Source: Nisaea nitritireducens (GTDB lineage: Bacteria; Pseudomonadota; Alphaproteobacteria; Thalassobaculales; Thalassobaculaceae). From it: 59,559 bases of DNA. The notes under the pieces were generated by a model. The model saw only the letters and a list, made by a program, of their open reading frames with translations. It was not told where the DNA came from and did not search any database. Each line of letters opens with the position of its first letter. Within the stretch, counting starts at the first letter, position 1. The stretch spans positions 1 to 59,559 of the forward strand of contig NZ_JACZFS010000043.1 in NCBI RefSeq assembly GCF_014904795.1, written 5' to 3'. A program made the position numbers and the translations under genes. Positions 35,367 to 44,685 of the stretch are shown one piece after another.

Positions 35367-36200
35367 ATGCCGGAGAGCCAACTGGACTCGCAACTTGAAA
35401 TACGCCGCTATGAATGGCGCGAAGTACCGCGGCAGGTCAGCAACGGGCATATGGTGGTGGCTATCGGCGACGTGCATGGCCGGGCGGATCTGCTGACCGC
35501 GCTCTATGAAGCGATTGCGGAGGATGTCGCCCGGCTGAAACCGGAGCGGGTGACGGCGATCCTGCTGGGCGATCTGATCGACCGGGGGCCGGACAGCCTG
35601 GAAGTGCTTGGCCTTGCGCTGGGCGGTCTGAGCGCGTTCACCAAAAAGCCGGTCGAGGATATCTGCCTTGTCGGCAATCACGATTACTGGCTGCGGCAGG
35701 CAGTGGACGGCACCTTGCAGGATGACGATCTCCATTTCTGGGGTTCCAATGGGGGGGAGGCGACCTGGCGCAGTCTCGGCATCAGCCGCCTAGTCGGTGC
35801 CCGCGACATGATCATGCAGACCCGGCGACGGCTGCCGGAACCGGTGCTGGATTTCATCAAGTCCATGTCGGTCACATACAGGGTGGACGACTACCTTTTC
35901 GTCCATGCGGGGATTGATCCTCGTCAGCCGCTCAACGCGCAGACCCTGAAGACGCTCTGTTGGATCCGCGATCCGTTTCTTCATCCCGAGGTCTGGCCCT
36001 TCGAGCTGACCGTCGTGCATGGCCATACCGTCGAATGGAACCATGGGGAGCCGGAGGTGCACGATCATCGCATCGGCATCGATACCGGGGCGGTGAATAC
36101 CGGCGTGCTGACGGCGCTGGAGATCAATTCGAGCCAGATGCGCTTCATTCAGGCCTGGGATGAGAATGCCCTGGAAGAGGAGCGGCGCCGCGCCGGTTAG
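35367..36200 (+). CDS. Metallophosphoesterase of the Ser/Thr phosphatase-like family
   Basis: 277 aa from ATG 35367; a TTG at 35355 is possible. The calcineurin-like metal site is complete: GDVHG (about 34), GDLIDRGPDS (about 67), GNHD (about 106), an H at FVHAGIDPRQPL, and GHT (about 220). Such enzymes dephosphorylate proteins or diadenosine polyphosphates (PrpA/ApaH relatives). No signal peptide is present. It stands alone between a divergent transporter and a convergent exporter. Confidence 0.88.
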   Translation: MPESQLDSQLEIRRYEWREVPRQVSNGHMVVAIGDVHGRADLLTALYEAIAEDVARLKPERVTAILLGDLIDRGPDSLEVLGLALGGLSAFTKKPVEDICLVGNHDYWLRQAVDGTLQDDDLHFWGSNGGEATWRSLGISRLVGARDMIMQTRRRLPEPVLDFIKSMSVTYRVDDYLFVHAGIDPRQPLNAQTLKTLCWIRDPFLHPEVWPFELTVVHGHTVEWNHGEPEVHDHRIGIDTGAVNTGVLTALEINSSQMRFIQAWDENALEEERRRAG

Positions 36201-36214
36201 CGCTTCAGGCTGGA

Positions 36215-37078
36215 TTAGCGCTTCAGGACGAGCACATTCCCGGTCAGGATCATGGCCGTGCCGCCGACGATTACCGCGGTTAGCTCCACGCCCTCAAGGA
36301 CGGTCGAGATCAGTAGTGCGATCACCGGCACCACGGTGAAGATATAGGCCGCCCGGCCGGGGCCGATCCGGCTGACCAGATTGAAGAACATCAGAAAGGC
36401 GAAGCTGGAGGCCGCGATCCCGAGATAGAGCAGGGAGCCGATATAGCGCACCGAGACGTCGAAGATGATCGGCAATCCGCCGGCGAGCGCCAGCCCGAAA
36501 CCGATCAACGCACCGCCGAAGGCGCCCCAGAAATTCGTCGTGTAGGCCGACACGCCCACGCGGTGGTTGCGGGCGCCGATCACGGTGCCGATCGCGGTGC
36601 CGAACGATGCCCCGAGTGCCCATAGCATGCCGAGAAGCAGCGCCGAGCCGCCAGAGAGGCTGGTCAGGTCCGGTGCGACGATCAGGCCGAGCCCTCCGAT
36701 ACCGACAATCATCCCGAGGATCGCCCGGGGACGCACGGTCTCCTTCAGGACCAGAAAGCCGATGATGGTGGCAAAGATCGGCGAGGTGGACAGGGCCAGC
36801 GTCGCCACGCCGCTCGGGATGTAGGTCGTGGCGTTATAGAAGCAGATGAAATTGAGCGCGAAGAACGTTGTCGCGTGGATCACCAGCCAGGGCACGTCCG
36901 CCCGTTGGACCCGGAGCGAAGTCCTTGTCACGAGCACCACCGCGAGCATGGCGGCGGTCATCAGCAGCATCCTGTAGGCAACCGAAACCGGGATCGGAAC
37001 GATCCCGGCCTGCAGGGTCGTGACAAACGCACCGGTGGCCCAGATCAGGGCCGTGCTGATGAACAGGAAAAGGGACAC
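36215..37078 (-). CDS. EamA/DMT-family transporter
   Basis: 287 aa made of two five-helix EamA repeats, about 5–135 and 150–285. The first starts LFLFISTALIWATGAF; the end of repeat one carries PRAILGMIVGIGGLGLIV. Members export metabolites or amino acids. The LysE-type exporter gene lies 50 bp upstream on the same strand, so the two may be co-transcribed. Substrate unknown. Confidence 0.88.
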   Translation of the reverse strand: MSLFLFISTALIWATGAFVTTLQAGIVPIPVSVAYRMLLMTAAMLAVVLVTRTSLRVQRADVPWLVIHATTFFALNFICFYNATTYIPSGVATLALSTSPIFATIIGFLVLKETVRPRAILGMIVGIGGLGLIVAPDLTSLSGGSALLLGMLWALGASFGTAIGTVIGARNHRVGVSAYTTNFWGAFGGALIGFGLALAGGLPIIFDVSVRYIGSLLYLGIAASSFAFLMFFNLVSRIGPGRAAYIFTVVPVIALLISTVLEGVELTAVIVGGTAMILTGNVLVLKR

Positions 37079-37128
37079 GCAAGATCCAGACGCGCGGAAA
37101 GAAGAACTGGTTTTCAGTTAGCCCGCAC

Positions 37129-37737
37129 TCAGGGCTTCACTGCAAGCGCGACGGAGACCAGCAACAGCACCGCCATGACGATATTGAAGGCCCGGCCGAT
37201 TTTCGGCGACCGGATAAAGCTGGCGAACACACCGCCGAACACCAGCCAAGTGCCGTTCACGAACAGCATGACGCAGGTCAGCACGCCAAGCTTGAAGAAT
37301 GTGTCCGTGATAGGGTTCGCCTCGATCAGCACGTTCCCGGCATAGAGCGCCGTGAACACCGTGTAGGCCTTCACGTTTGTCAGCGACAGGCCGTAGCCCG
37401 GAATGAACCCCGGCGCGGCGGCCTCCGCCTCGCCGGTCATGCCGGGCGGCGGCGCCGTGGCAATCTTGTAGGCAAGATAGAGCATGTAAAGCACCGCCCC
37501 GCCCACCAGCACCGGCCCGACGCCGGGCATGGCCAGCAGCAGTCCGGTAACGCCGGACGCGGTCAGGCACAGCACTGTGAAGACCCCGGCATAGATACCG
37601 AACAGAAATGGCAGGCTAGCCCGCACCCCGAACGCCGCCCCGTTCGCCGTCACCGCGACGATGGCCGGACCGGGGCTGCCCATCAGCGGCAGCGCCATGG
37701 CGAGCAGGGCGAGGATACTGTCCAGCGTCGGTGTCAT
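37129..37737 (-). CDS. LysE/RhtB-family amino acid exporter
   Basis: 202 aa with six hydrophobic segments and the family N-terminal motif MALPLMGSPGPAIVAVTANGAAFGVRASLPFLFGI. The central loop has YKIATAPPPG and a later NVKAYTVFTALYAG. It should export a basic, neutral or homoserine-type amino acid. It is the first gene of a possible two-gene unit with the EamA exporter. Confidence 0.9.
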   Translation of the reverse strand: MTPTLDSILALLAMALPLMGSPGPAIVAVTANGAAFGVRASLPFLFGIYAGVFTVLCLTASGVTGLLLAMPGVGPVLVGGAVLYMLYLAYKIATAPPPGMTGEAEAAAPGFIPGYGLSLTNVKAYTVFTALYAGNVLIEANPITDTFFKLGVLTCVMLFVNGTWLVFGGVFASFIRSPKIGRAFNIVMAVLLLVSVALAVKP

Positions 37738-38065
37738 TCTGAAGGCCCTCCCCGGGTCCCAAGCCGATCTTCTTTTGAGTGTATTCTGGAGACTGATTGC
37801 GCGTCGATAAATGGTGTGCCGGGAATGAATGGTGGAGTGAATGGCCGCTAGTAGGGGGCTGCGTTGAGAGTGATTTGGAGCAGAGCCGTGCCGTATAGCC
37901 CTGGCTTCAGAGTCCCGAATTGCAAAACCGGAGCATGGTGTCTGCAGTCAGAAAAGCGCGATTAATTGGATATTCACATCTTCGATGTTATTAGGCTTTC
38001 GTCGATCCGGGCGGGTCACTGCATGCTCAGAGAGTAAGCGGCTGAAAAAATGAGGCTTTGAATAA
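37738..38065. other. 328-bp intergenic region without a recognisable gene
   Basis: It separates the divergent LysE-type and PAS-domain genes and should hold both promoters. I see no EcfG or FNR-type site, RNA gene or strong terminator. Confidence 0.5.
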
Positions 38066-38680
38066 ATGGACCGAAGCGTAGCGGCGAAGGGGAATGCCAC
38101 CTACCGTGGCGCCACGCCCAATGATATAGCCACTTATTCGAGGGCGGAGTTCTTCGATCTCTCTCTGATAGCCGAACCCAACCTGCGCCGGATCGCCGAC
38201 TATTGGTTATCGAGGTGTAACGGGCGCCGTATGCCGGGGCGTACCGATATCGACCCGATCGACATTCCTTGGGCTCTGTCCCGATTGTTTTTGGTCGATT
38301 ACGACCGCGAAACCGAGGAATACAGCTATCGGGTCGCTGGAAATGAGGTTGAAGAAATCTTTTCCCGGTTCACCGAAAAATTCTCGATGCGGGACGTCAA
38401 TCTTGATGAGATGTTGCCTCTCGGATCAGCGCCCATCGTTCACGAGCGATGGCGCCCACTCGTCCAGAACGGTGACATCGTCTACATGTCCGGTTTGGTC
38501 TATGCTGTGGCCGAACGGATTCCTCTTGGAGCGCGGATTCTTCTGCCGCTGTCAGATCGGGAGGACGGCAAGCCGAGCGGACTGATAGGCTACACCGAAT
38601 GCGAATGGGGCGAGTACGGCGATGGCCTGAATTCGACCAAGCTCGACATTCACTACATCCCGCTTCCTGAACCTGACTGA
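38066..38680 (+). CDS. PAS-domain (PAS_5-like) single-domain protein
   Basis: 204 aa, soluble. The family pattern is visible: NLRRIADYWLSRCNGRRMPGRTDIDPIDIPWALSRLFLVDYDRETEEYSYRVAGNEVEEIF, then ERIPLGARILLPLSDREDG. The region is a PAS fold of the PAS_5 family, common and often multicopy in Rhodospirillales, with no output domain. The role is unknown. A more divergent relative lies at 51929–52450. Confidence 0.8.
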   Translation: MDRSVAAKGNATYRGATPNDIATYSRAEFFDLSLIAEPNLRRIADYWLSRCNGRRMPGRTDIDPIDIPWALSRLFLVDYDRETEEYSYRVAGNEVEEIFSRFTEKFSMRDVNLDEMLPLGSAPIVHERWRPLVQNGDIVYMSGLVYAVAERIPLGARILLPLSDREDGKPSGLIGYTECEWGEYGDGLNSTKLDIHYIPLPEPD

Positions 38681-38718
38681 TTCAAGTCGGGCGGATTTCG
38701 GCGGGGGTTCCAGAATCC

Positions 38719-39180
38719 TCACACTGGCAGCACGGCGCTTTCCTTCGGTGATTTTAGTGCGATCACCGTCTGGCTTCTTGTTACGCCCGGCAGCAGTTTG
38801 ATGCGGTTGGAGATGACATCTTCCAGCGCGTCGTTGGAGCGGGTGCGGATTTTCAGCAGGTAGGACCAGTCGCCGGTGACGTGGTGGCATTCGAGCACTT
38901 CGGGCATGTCCATGACGGCTTCAAGGAAGGCTTCGTTATGGACGCTCCAGTCGATCAGCACGGAGACGTATGCAAGGACTTCTAGGCCAATGGCCGCAGG
39001 CTCCAGGATGGCGCCGTAGCCCCGGATGGCGCCTGCATTTTGCAGCTTCTTCAGCCGCTCGTTGACGGCGGAGACGGAGAGGCCTGCATGGGCACCGATA
39101 TCGGCATAGGCGGCGCGGCCGTTGCTCTGGATGAAGGTCAGGATGGCGCGGTCGATGGCATCGAATTTCGGCTCGTTCAT
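38719..39180 (-). CDS. Lrp/AsnC-family transcriptional regulator
   Basis: 153 aa from ATG 39180. The N-terminal helix-turn-helix (DAIDRAILTFIQSNGRAAYADIGAHAGLSVSAVNERLKKLQNAG) is followed by the RAM ligand domain (about 70–150; VLECHHVTGDWSYLLKIRT). Such regulators sense amino acids as octamers. Its ATG overlaps the stop of the upstream adenylate cyclase gene (ATGA), so the two are translationally coupled. Confidence 0.92.
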   Translation of the reverse strand: MNEPKFDAIDRAILTFIQSNGRAAYADIGAHAGLSVSAVNERLKKLQNAGAIRGYGAILEPAAIGLEVLAYVSVLIDWSVHNEAFLEAVMDMPEVLECHHVTGDWSYLLKIRTRSNDALEDVISNRIKLLPGVTRSQTVIALKSPKESAVLPV

Positions 39181-40430
39181 CGCATGGCTCCCGAAGCTGC
39201 CGGGAGGGGAGCGTAGAGCGCGCGCTCGCCCTTCACACCACGCAACTCGGTCCGGGTCAGCAGCCGGGTTTGCTCCGGCAGCAGGGTAGCGATTGTTTCC
39301 GACAGGATGATGTCGGTACCGAGAGAGCGGCAGAGAGACTCCATCCGGCTGGCCTCGTTCACGGCGGGGCCGATCACCGTGAAGTCGAGCCGGTCGCGGG
39401 AGCCGACATTGCCGAACATCACCTCCCCCAGATGCAGGGCCACGTTGAGGCCCATGGCCGGGCGCTCCAGATCCGCCTCGGTCTCCGCCAGAGCATCGAC
39501 GGCGGTCAGTGCCTCGCTCGCGGCCTGTAATGCCTTGCGGGCGGTTTCCTGTCGCATCTCCGGCTCGCACGGGAAGATGGCGAGGAACCCGTCGCCAAGG
39601 AACTTCAGCACCTGCCCGCCGGCGGCATGGACCGGCGCCAGCATGGCATCGAAATAGCGGTTGAGCGCCGAGACCATCTCCTCTTTCGAGACGATGTCGC
39701 TGACGCTGGTGAAATCGGACAGGTCGGCGATCATCAGCACGGCATCCAGGCTTTCCGCCATGCCGCGCCGGATCTCGCCCTTCAGGATGCGGCCGCCGAC
39801 CAGCGGGCCGACATAGGCATCCAGCAGGTTCGCAGATATCTCCTGGTCGAGATGCGCCTGAATAGCCGAGGTCAGGGCCGGCACGATGCTGTCGATGAAG
39901 GCGATGTCATGCTCGGAGAAACCGTCCGGATGGCGCGTCAGCCAGCGCAGGAGCGCGCCGCAACTGCGTTCCCCCTCGCGGATCAGACGCAACGCTTCCG
40001 CGCCGCCAAACATGCAGGCGTAGTAGTCGGTGAAACCCTCGTCGCGGAATTCTTCGAAGGCCGTGAAATCCAGTTCGGCATCCGGCCCGATGAGCCGCCG
40101 CCGGAGGCGCAGCGTGCCGGTCGCCATCATGTGCCGCAGCGGGCTGGCTTTCCATTCCTCGGATTCGTCCCGGCTATAGGCAATCTCGTGCCGGTGGCCG
40201 GTGACGGCAGTGTTCTCCGCCCGGTCCCAATCGAACATCAGCGAGCCGATTTCCGGATGCAGCGTATACATCGCCACCCGGCAGCGGTCGAGCGGCACCC
40301 CGGCCTCAACGATCCGTTCCGCCGTCGCCGCGACCAGCTCCTCGTTCGGCGCTTTTTCCCATGCCTGATAGATCAGCCACTGGATCAGCGCCGTCGCTTT
40401 TTCATCCGGGATCGCAGGGCTCGCGAACAT
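39177..40430 (-). CDS. Class III adenylate cyclase
   Basis: 417 aa, soluble. The catalytic domain covers about 210–410. Metal Asp residues are in IADLSDFTS and KFLGDGFLAIF; the adenine-selecting Lys is in VLKFLGDG and Asp in RLDFTVIGPAVNEASRME, where the transition-state Asn and Arg also sit. All catalytic residues appear intact, so it should make cAMP. The N-terminal 200 residues are a conserved sensory-like region of unknown ligand that accompanies this cyclase subtype. It overlaps the Lrp-type gene by 4 bp. Confidence 0.9.
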   Translation of the reverse strand: MFASPAIPDEKATALIQWLIYQAWEKAPNEELVAATAERIVEAGVPLDRCRVAMYTLHPEIGSLMFDWDRAENTAVTGHRHEIAYSRDESEEWKASPLRHMMATGTLRLRRRLIGPDAELDFTAFEEFRDEGFTDYYACMFGGAEALRLIREGERSCGALLRWLTRHPDGFSEHDIAFIDSIVPALTSAIQAHLDQEISANLLDAYVGPLVGGRILKGEIRRGMAESLDAVLMIADLSDFTSVSDIVSKEEMVSALNRYFDAMLAPVHAAGGQVLKFLGDGFLAIFPCEPEMRQETARKALQAASEALTAVDALAETEADLERPAMGLNVALHLGEVMFGNVGSRDRLDFTVIGPAVNEASRMESLCRSLGTDIILSETIATLLPEQTRLLTRTELRGVKGERALYAPLPAASGAMR

Positions 40431-40517
40431 GATCTTTTTTCCTCACTTCGGGCGGGCACAGAATGCAGGCTCCAAGCACTTCTGGCAAACCCGGCGCGGC
40501 CTTGATAAAGGGAGGGG

Positions 40518-43298
40518 ATGACCTCCTCCGAGCGCGAGATCCGTATACCCTCATTGCCGAGCCTTGTCCTCGCCCCGCGTTTCGCGGTCTGGCTCGGGAC
40601 GGACGGTGATCTGGAACAGATCAGCCACGAGGAAGCGGCCGGCCGGCTGCGCTCAGGCCCCTGCATCGTCGCCCATGCCCGCGCCATCGCCCGGCGGCTC
40701 CGGCTCGACGGAATCGCCGCGGTCGACGTGCTTGAACTCTTCGCCTTTGTCCGCCCCGCCCAGTTCTGTCTGCCGACGCCGCGCGGCCTCGCCGAAGCGC
40801 TGATGCTGGCGCCGCCACAGGACCATGAGGACGAAGCGCTGGTTCTGTCCGCCGCGGCCACGTCCCTGCTGGCGGAGCTTGCCGACAGGGACCGGGACCC
40901 GAGCGCCCGGCCGATTGCCGAGACCATGCGCAATTGCGGCTGGGGCTGGGGCGATGCGGTGCTGCATGCGCTGGGTGCCGGGGAATTACCGCCACCGGGA
41001 CCGGTGCGTCCGAGCGGGCTGCAGGTCTGGCGCCGGCTGGAGGAATGGTCCGAGCATGCGCCGGAGCCACCTGCCGGGAACAAACCCGTCCTCGATGCGG
41101 AAGCGCGGGAGCGGCTGGCGGCATTGCTTGGCGACGGAGCGGAAGCGCGGCCGAGCCAGGCGGATTACGCCTCCGCGGTCTCCGCCGCCTTCATGCCGCG
41201 CGAGGAGGAGCGGCGCCCGAATGTGGTGCTGGCGGAAGCGGGCACCGGCGTCGGCAAGACCCTCGGCTATATCGCGCCCGCCAGCGTCTGGGCGGAGAAG
41301 AACGAAGGCGCGGTCTGGGTCTCCACCTACACCCGCAATCTGCAGCACCAGATCGACGGCGAGCTGGACCGGCTCTATCCCGACCCGGTGCGCAAGGCGC
41401 TGAAGGCGGTGGTGCGCAAGGGGCGGGAGAATTATCTCTGCCTGCTCAATCTGGAAGAGGCGGTGAACACCCTGCCGACCATGCCGCAGTTCGGCACCGC
41501 TCTCGGCCTGATGGCGCGCTGGGCGGAGGTGACGCGGGACGGGGATGTGCAGGGCGGTGATTTCCCGGCCTGGCTGGCCGACCTGCTCGGGCGCGGCCGC
41601 ACTGTCGGTCTGGCCGACAGGCGCGGCGAATGCATCTATTCCGCCTGCCCGCATTATTCCAAATGCTACATCGAGAAATCCGTGCGCCGGGCGCGCCGGG
41701 CCGAGATCGTCGTCGCCAATCATGCGCTGGTGATGATCCAGGCGGCGCTTGGCGGGATTGACGACGGGGCGCTGCCGACCCGCTACGTGTTCGATGAGGG
41801 GCATCATGTGTTCGATGCGGCGGACAGCGCGTTTTCCGCGCATCTGACAGCCGTTGAGACGGTGGAGCTGCGGCGCTGGCTGATCGGCGCCGAAGGCCGC
41901 CGGTCCGGCCGGGCGCGCGGCCTGAAGAAGCGCGTTGAGGATCTGATCGCCGATGACGAGACGGCGCTGGAAGCGCTGGAAGCCGTCATGCATGCGGCCC
42001 GCGTGTTGCCCGGCGAGGGCTGGCTGACCCGCATCGCCGAGGGTGAGACAAAGGGCGAGACGGAGCGTTTCCTGGCACTGGTGCGCTCTCAGGTTTATGC
42101 CCGCACCGAGCAGCCGGACAGCCCTTATTCCATGCAGACGGATACCCATCCGCCGGTGGAGGGATTGCTGGAAGCGGCGGAAGCACTCGACGCAGCGCTG
42201 GCCCGTATCCTGACCCCTCTGAAGGAGTTGAAGAAGCGGCTGGAACACCGGCTGGACGAGGATGCGGAGGATCTGGAAAGCGCTATGCGCTTGCGCATTG
42301 AGGCCGTCGCCCGTTCCCTGCAACGGCGCGGCGAGATGACGCTTGGCGCCTGGCGCGACATGCTGAAGGCGCTGGCGCACGAAACCCCGGCGGAATATGT
42401 CGACTGGCTGGAGATCGACCGGAGTGACGGGCGGGACATGGATCTCGGCCTGCACCGGCACTGGATCGATCCGGGCCGGCCCTTTGCGGAAGCCGTGGTG
42501 AAGCCGGCCCAGGGTGTGGTCATGACCTCGGCCACCCTGCGGGACGGCACCGGTAACGATTTCCGCGATTGGCAGGCGGCGGAGGAACGGACCGGAGCTG
42601 TCTGGCTGGATGCGCCGGCGGTGCATGCCGCGGTTGCCTCACCCTTCGATTACCCGTCCCGGACGCGCGTTTTCATCGTCAACGATGTGCGCAAGGACGA
42701 CATGGCCCAGGTCGCGTCCGCTTATCGCGAGCTGTTCCTTGCCTCCGGCGGTGGCGCGCTCGGTCTGTTCACCGCGATCCAGCGTTTGCGCGAGGTGCAT
42801 CGCCGGATCGGCGGCGCCATCGACGAGGCTGATCTGCCGCTCTATGCCCAGCATGTGGACGGACTCGACCTTTCCACCCTGATCGACATCTTTCGGGCGG
42901 AGGAAAACGCCTGCCTGCTCGGCACGGACGCGGTGCGGGACGGGGTCGATGTGCCCGGCAACGCGCTGCGCCTGATCGTCTTCGACCGGGTGCCCTGGCC
43001 GCGCCCGGATATCCTCTATCGCGCCCGCCGTTCGGCCTTCGGCGGCGGCAGCTACACGGACATGCTGACCCGGCTGAAGCTGAAGCAGGCCTTCGGGCGC
43101 CTTGTGCGCCGGGCGGACGACAGGGGCGTTTTCGTGCTGCTCGACCCGATGATGCCGACCCGGCTGCTCGGCGCCTTTCCTGAGGGTGTCGAGGTTCGGC
43201 GCTGCGGGCTCGCCGAGGCGGTGGCGGAGACCCGTTCCTTTTTCGGGACGGCACCTGTTCCAACACCGTCAGTTGACGCGGACGAGGTGCCGTTCTAA
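40518..43298 (+). CDS. DinG/XPD-type ATP-dependent DNA helicase
   Basis: 926 aa. An N-terminal region (about 1–210) precedes the helicase core: Walker A AGTGVGKTLGYIAPAS (about 245), and motif II VFDEGHHVFDAADSAF. The Fe-S cluster Cys are visible between them: YLCLLN, ECIYSACPHYSKCY. Helicase domain 2 has VVMTSATLRDG, ACLLGTDAVRDGVDVPGNALRLIVFDRVPW, and the QAFGRLVRRADDRG arginine-finger motif VI. It unwinds damaged or structured DNA 5' to 3'. Most DinG proteins are 650–750 aa; the extra length is mainly N-terminal and is typical of the alphaproteobacterial form. Confidence 0.9.
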   Translation: MTSSEREIRIPSLPSLVLAPRFAVWLGTDGDLEQISHEEAAGRLRSGPCIVAHARAIARRLRLDGIAAVDVLELFAFVRPAQFCLPTPRGLAEALMLAPPQDHEDEALVLSAAATSLLAELADRDRDPSARPIAETMRNCGWGWGDAVLHALGAGELPPPGPVRPSGLQVWRRLEEWSEHAPEPPAGNKPVLDAEARERLAALLGDGAEARPSQADYASAVSAAFMPREEERRPNVVLAEAGTGVGKTLGYIAPASVWAEKNEGAVWVSTYTRNLQHQIDGELDRLYPDPVRKALKAVVRKGRENYLCLLNLEEAVNTLPTMPQFGTALGLMARWAEVTRDGDVQGGDFPAWLADLLGRGRTVGLADRRGECIYSACPHYSKCYIEKSVRRARRAEIVVANHALVMIQAALGGIDDGALPTRYVFDEGHHVFDAADSAFSAHLTAVETVELRRWLIGAEGRRSGRARGLKKRVEDLIADDETALEALEAVMHAARVLPGEGWLTRIAEGETKGETERFLALVRSQVYARTEQPDSPYSMQTDTHPPVEGLLEAAEALDAALARILTPLKELKKRLEHRLDEDAEDLESAMRLRIEAVARSLQRRGEMTLGAWRDMLKALAHETPAEYVDWLEIDRSDGRDMDLGLHRHWIDPGRPFAEAVVKPAQGVVMTSATLRDGTGNDFRDWQAAEERTGAVWLDAPAVHAAVASPFDYPSRTRVFIVNDVRKDDMAQVASAYRELFLASGGGALGLFTAIQRLREVHRRIGGAIDEADLPLYAQHVDGLDLSTLIDIFRAEENACLLGTDAVRDGVDVPGNALRLIVFDRVPWPRPDILYRARRSAFGGGSYTDMLTRLKLKQAFGRLVRRADDRGVFVLLDPMMPTRLLGAFPEGVEVRRCGLAEAVAETRSFFGTAPVPTPSVDADEVPF

Positions 43299-43320
43299 CC
43301 CCATAATCAATCAATAAGGC

Positions 43321-43433
43321 CGTCATCCCGGACTTGATCCGGGACCTTTTTGATCATGAGGCCCTGCCCGTCATTGACGTATCGAGGGACGGTACCTTTC
43401 GCCAAAAGGTCCCGGATCAAGTCCGGGATGACG
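43321..43433. repeat. Intergenic palindromic repeat with 30-bp perfect arms
   Basis: The arms at 43321–43350 and 43404–43433 are exact reverse complements (30 bp), around a 53-bp centre. Each begins or ends with CGTCATCCCG / CGGGATGACG, as in the element at 30437–30522. Sub-palindromes (TCCCGGACTTGATCCGGGA type) lie within each arm. It carries no ORF and sits between dinG and the next gene. Confidence 0.85.
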
Positions 43434-43455
43434 ACCGAGAAAATGGAGGAAAAGC

Positions 43456-44565
43456 GTGTCGGACTTAGTCGACGCAGTGGTGATCGGGGCGGGCGTTGTC
43501 GGCCTTGCGGCGGCGCGGGCGCTGGCCATGGCCGGGCGCGAGGTGATCGTGCTGGAGCAGCATGACCTGATCGGCTCCGAGACCAGCTCGCGCCATTCCG
43601 AAGTCATCCATGCCGGCATCTATTACCCGCCGGGCAGCCTGAAGGCCGATGTCTGCGTGCGCGGGAAGGAAATGCTCTATGAGTATGTCGAGAGCCACGG
43701 CGTGCCCTACAAGAAACTCGGCAAGTTGATCGTCGCTACCTCCGAGGACCAGATCCCGGCCCTGCAGCAGATCAAGGAGCGGGCGGAGCAGAACGGCGTC
43801 CACGACCTCGAATTCCTGTCCCACAACGAAGTCACTGCGCGCGAGCCGGACCTGCGCTGCGTCACCGCGCTCTGGTCCCCCTCGACCGGTGTGATCGACA
43901 GCCATTCATACATGCTGGCCCTGCAGGGCGACCTGGAAGAGCATGGCGGCATGATCGCCTTCCTCTCGCCCGTTGAGGGCGGGAAGGTAACGGAGGCCGG
44001 TATCGAGCTGCGCGTTGGCGGTCTGCACGGTATGACGATCATCGCGAAGACCGTCGTGGTCGCCGCCGGCCTGCACAGCCAGAGTATCATGCGCACCATC
44101 GAGGGTTTTCCGTCGGACGCCATCCCGCCGCAGCATTTCTGCAAGGGGAACTATTATCAGCTCACCGGCTGCTCGGCGCCGTTCAGCAGCCTGATCTACC
44201 CGGCCCCGGAAGCGGCCGGTCTCGGCGTCCATCTGACGCTGGATCTCGGCGGCCAGGCCCGGTTCGGCCCGGACGTCGAGTGGATCGACGAGATCAATTA
44301 CGACGTCGACCCGCGCCGCTCCGACAGCTTCTACGCTGCGGTCCGGAAATACTGGCCGGGCCTGCCCGACGACAGCCTGACCCCGGCCTATTCCGGTATC
44401 CGCCCGAAAATCCAGGCGGAAGGGGAACCTGCCGTCGATTACATGATCCAGGGGCCGGCGGATCATGGCGTTGAGGGGCTGGTCAATCTCTACGGAATTG
44501 AATCGCCGGGCCTGACCTCCTCGCTGGCAATTGCCGAAGAGGTGATGGGGCGATTGGAGCCCTGA
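43456..44565 (+). CDS. FAD-dependent oxidoreductase, L-2-hydroxyglutarate oxidase/dehydrogenase-like
   Basis: 369 aa from GTG 43456, with GGAGG upstream. The DAO fold starts with the FAD-binding motif [20 protein letters not shown]. The LhgO-type sequence follows: [52 protein letters not shown]. Late motifs are GIRPKI and [22 protein letters not shown]. It should oxidise L-2-hydroxyglutarate or a similar 2-hydroxyacid to the oxoacid. No partner gene is coupled to it. Confidence 0.85.
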   Translation: MSDLVDAVVIGAGVVGLAAARALAMAGREVIVLEQHDLIGSETSSRHSEVIHAGIYYPPGSLKADVCVRGKEMLYEYVESHGVPYKKLGKLIVATSEDQIPALQQIKERAEQNGVHDLEFLSHNEVTAREPDLRCVTALWSPSTGVIDSHSYMLALQGDLEEHGGMIAFLSPVEGGKVTEAGIELRVGGLHGMTIIAKTVVVAAGLHSQSIMRTIEGFPSDAIPPQHFCKGNYYQLTGCSAPFSSLIYPAPEAAGLGVHLTLDLGGQARFGPDVEWIDEINYDVDPRRSDSFYAAVRKYWPGLPDDSLTPAYSGIRPKIQAEGEPAVDYMIQGPADHGVEGLVNLYGIESPGLTSSLAIAEEVMGRLEP

Positions 44566-44685
44566 CCGGTGGTGACGCCTGAACCGCGTCGGAATAGCGC
44601 GTCAGGGGAAATTTCAGTCGTCGCCTCATGGACTGGCTATGGGAGTGCTTGCCTTCAGCGCAGGGAGTTGGGCTAGTTTAGGAGG

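Noticed and set aside
36198-36227. Direct repeat of TTAGCGCTTCAGG
   Set aside because: Two copies 17 bp apart at a convergent gene junction; too short and isolated to call an element.
43321-43433. Repeats as a possible CRISPR array
   Set aside because: They are inverted, not direct, occur singly, and there are no spacers or cas genes.
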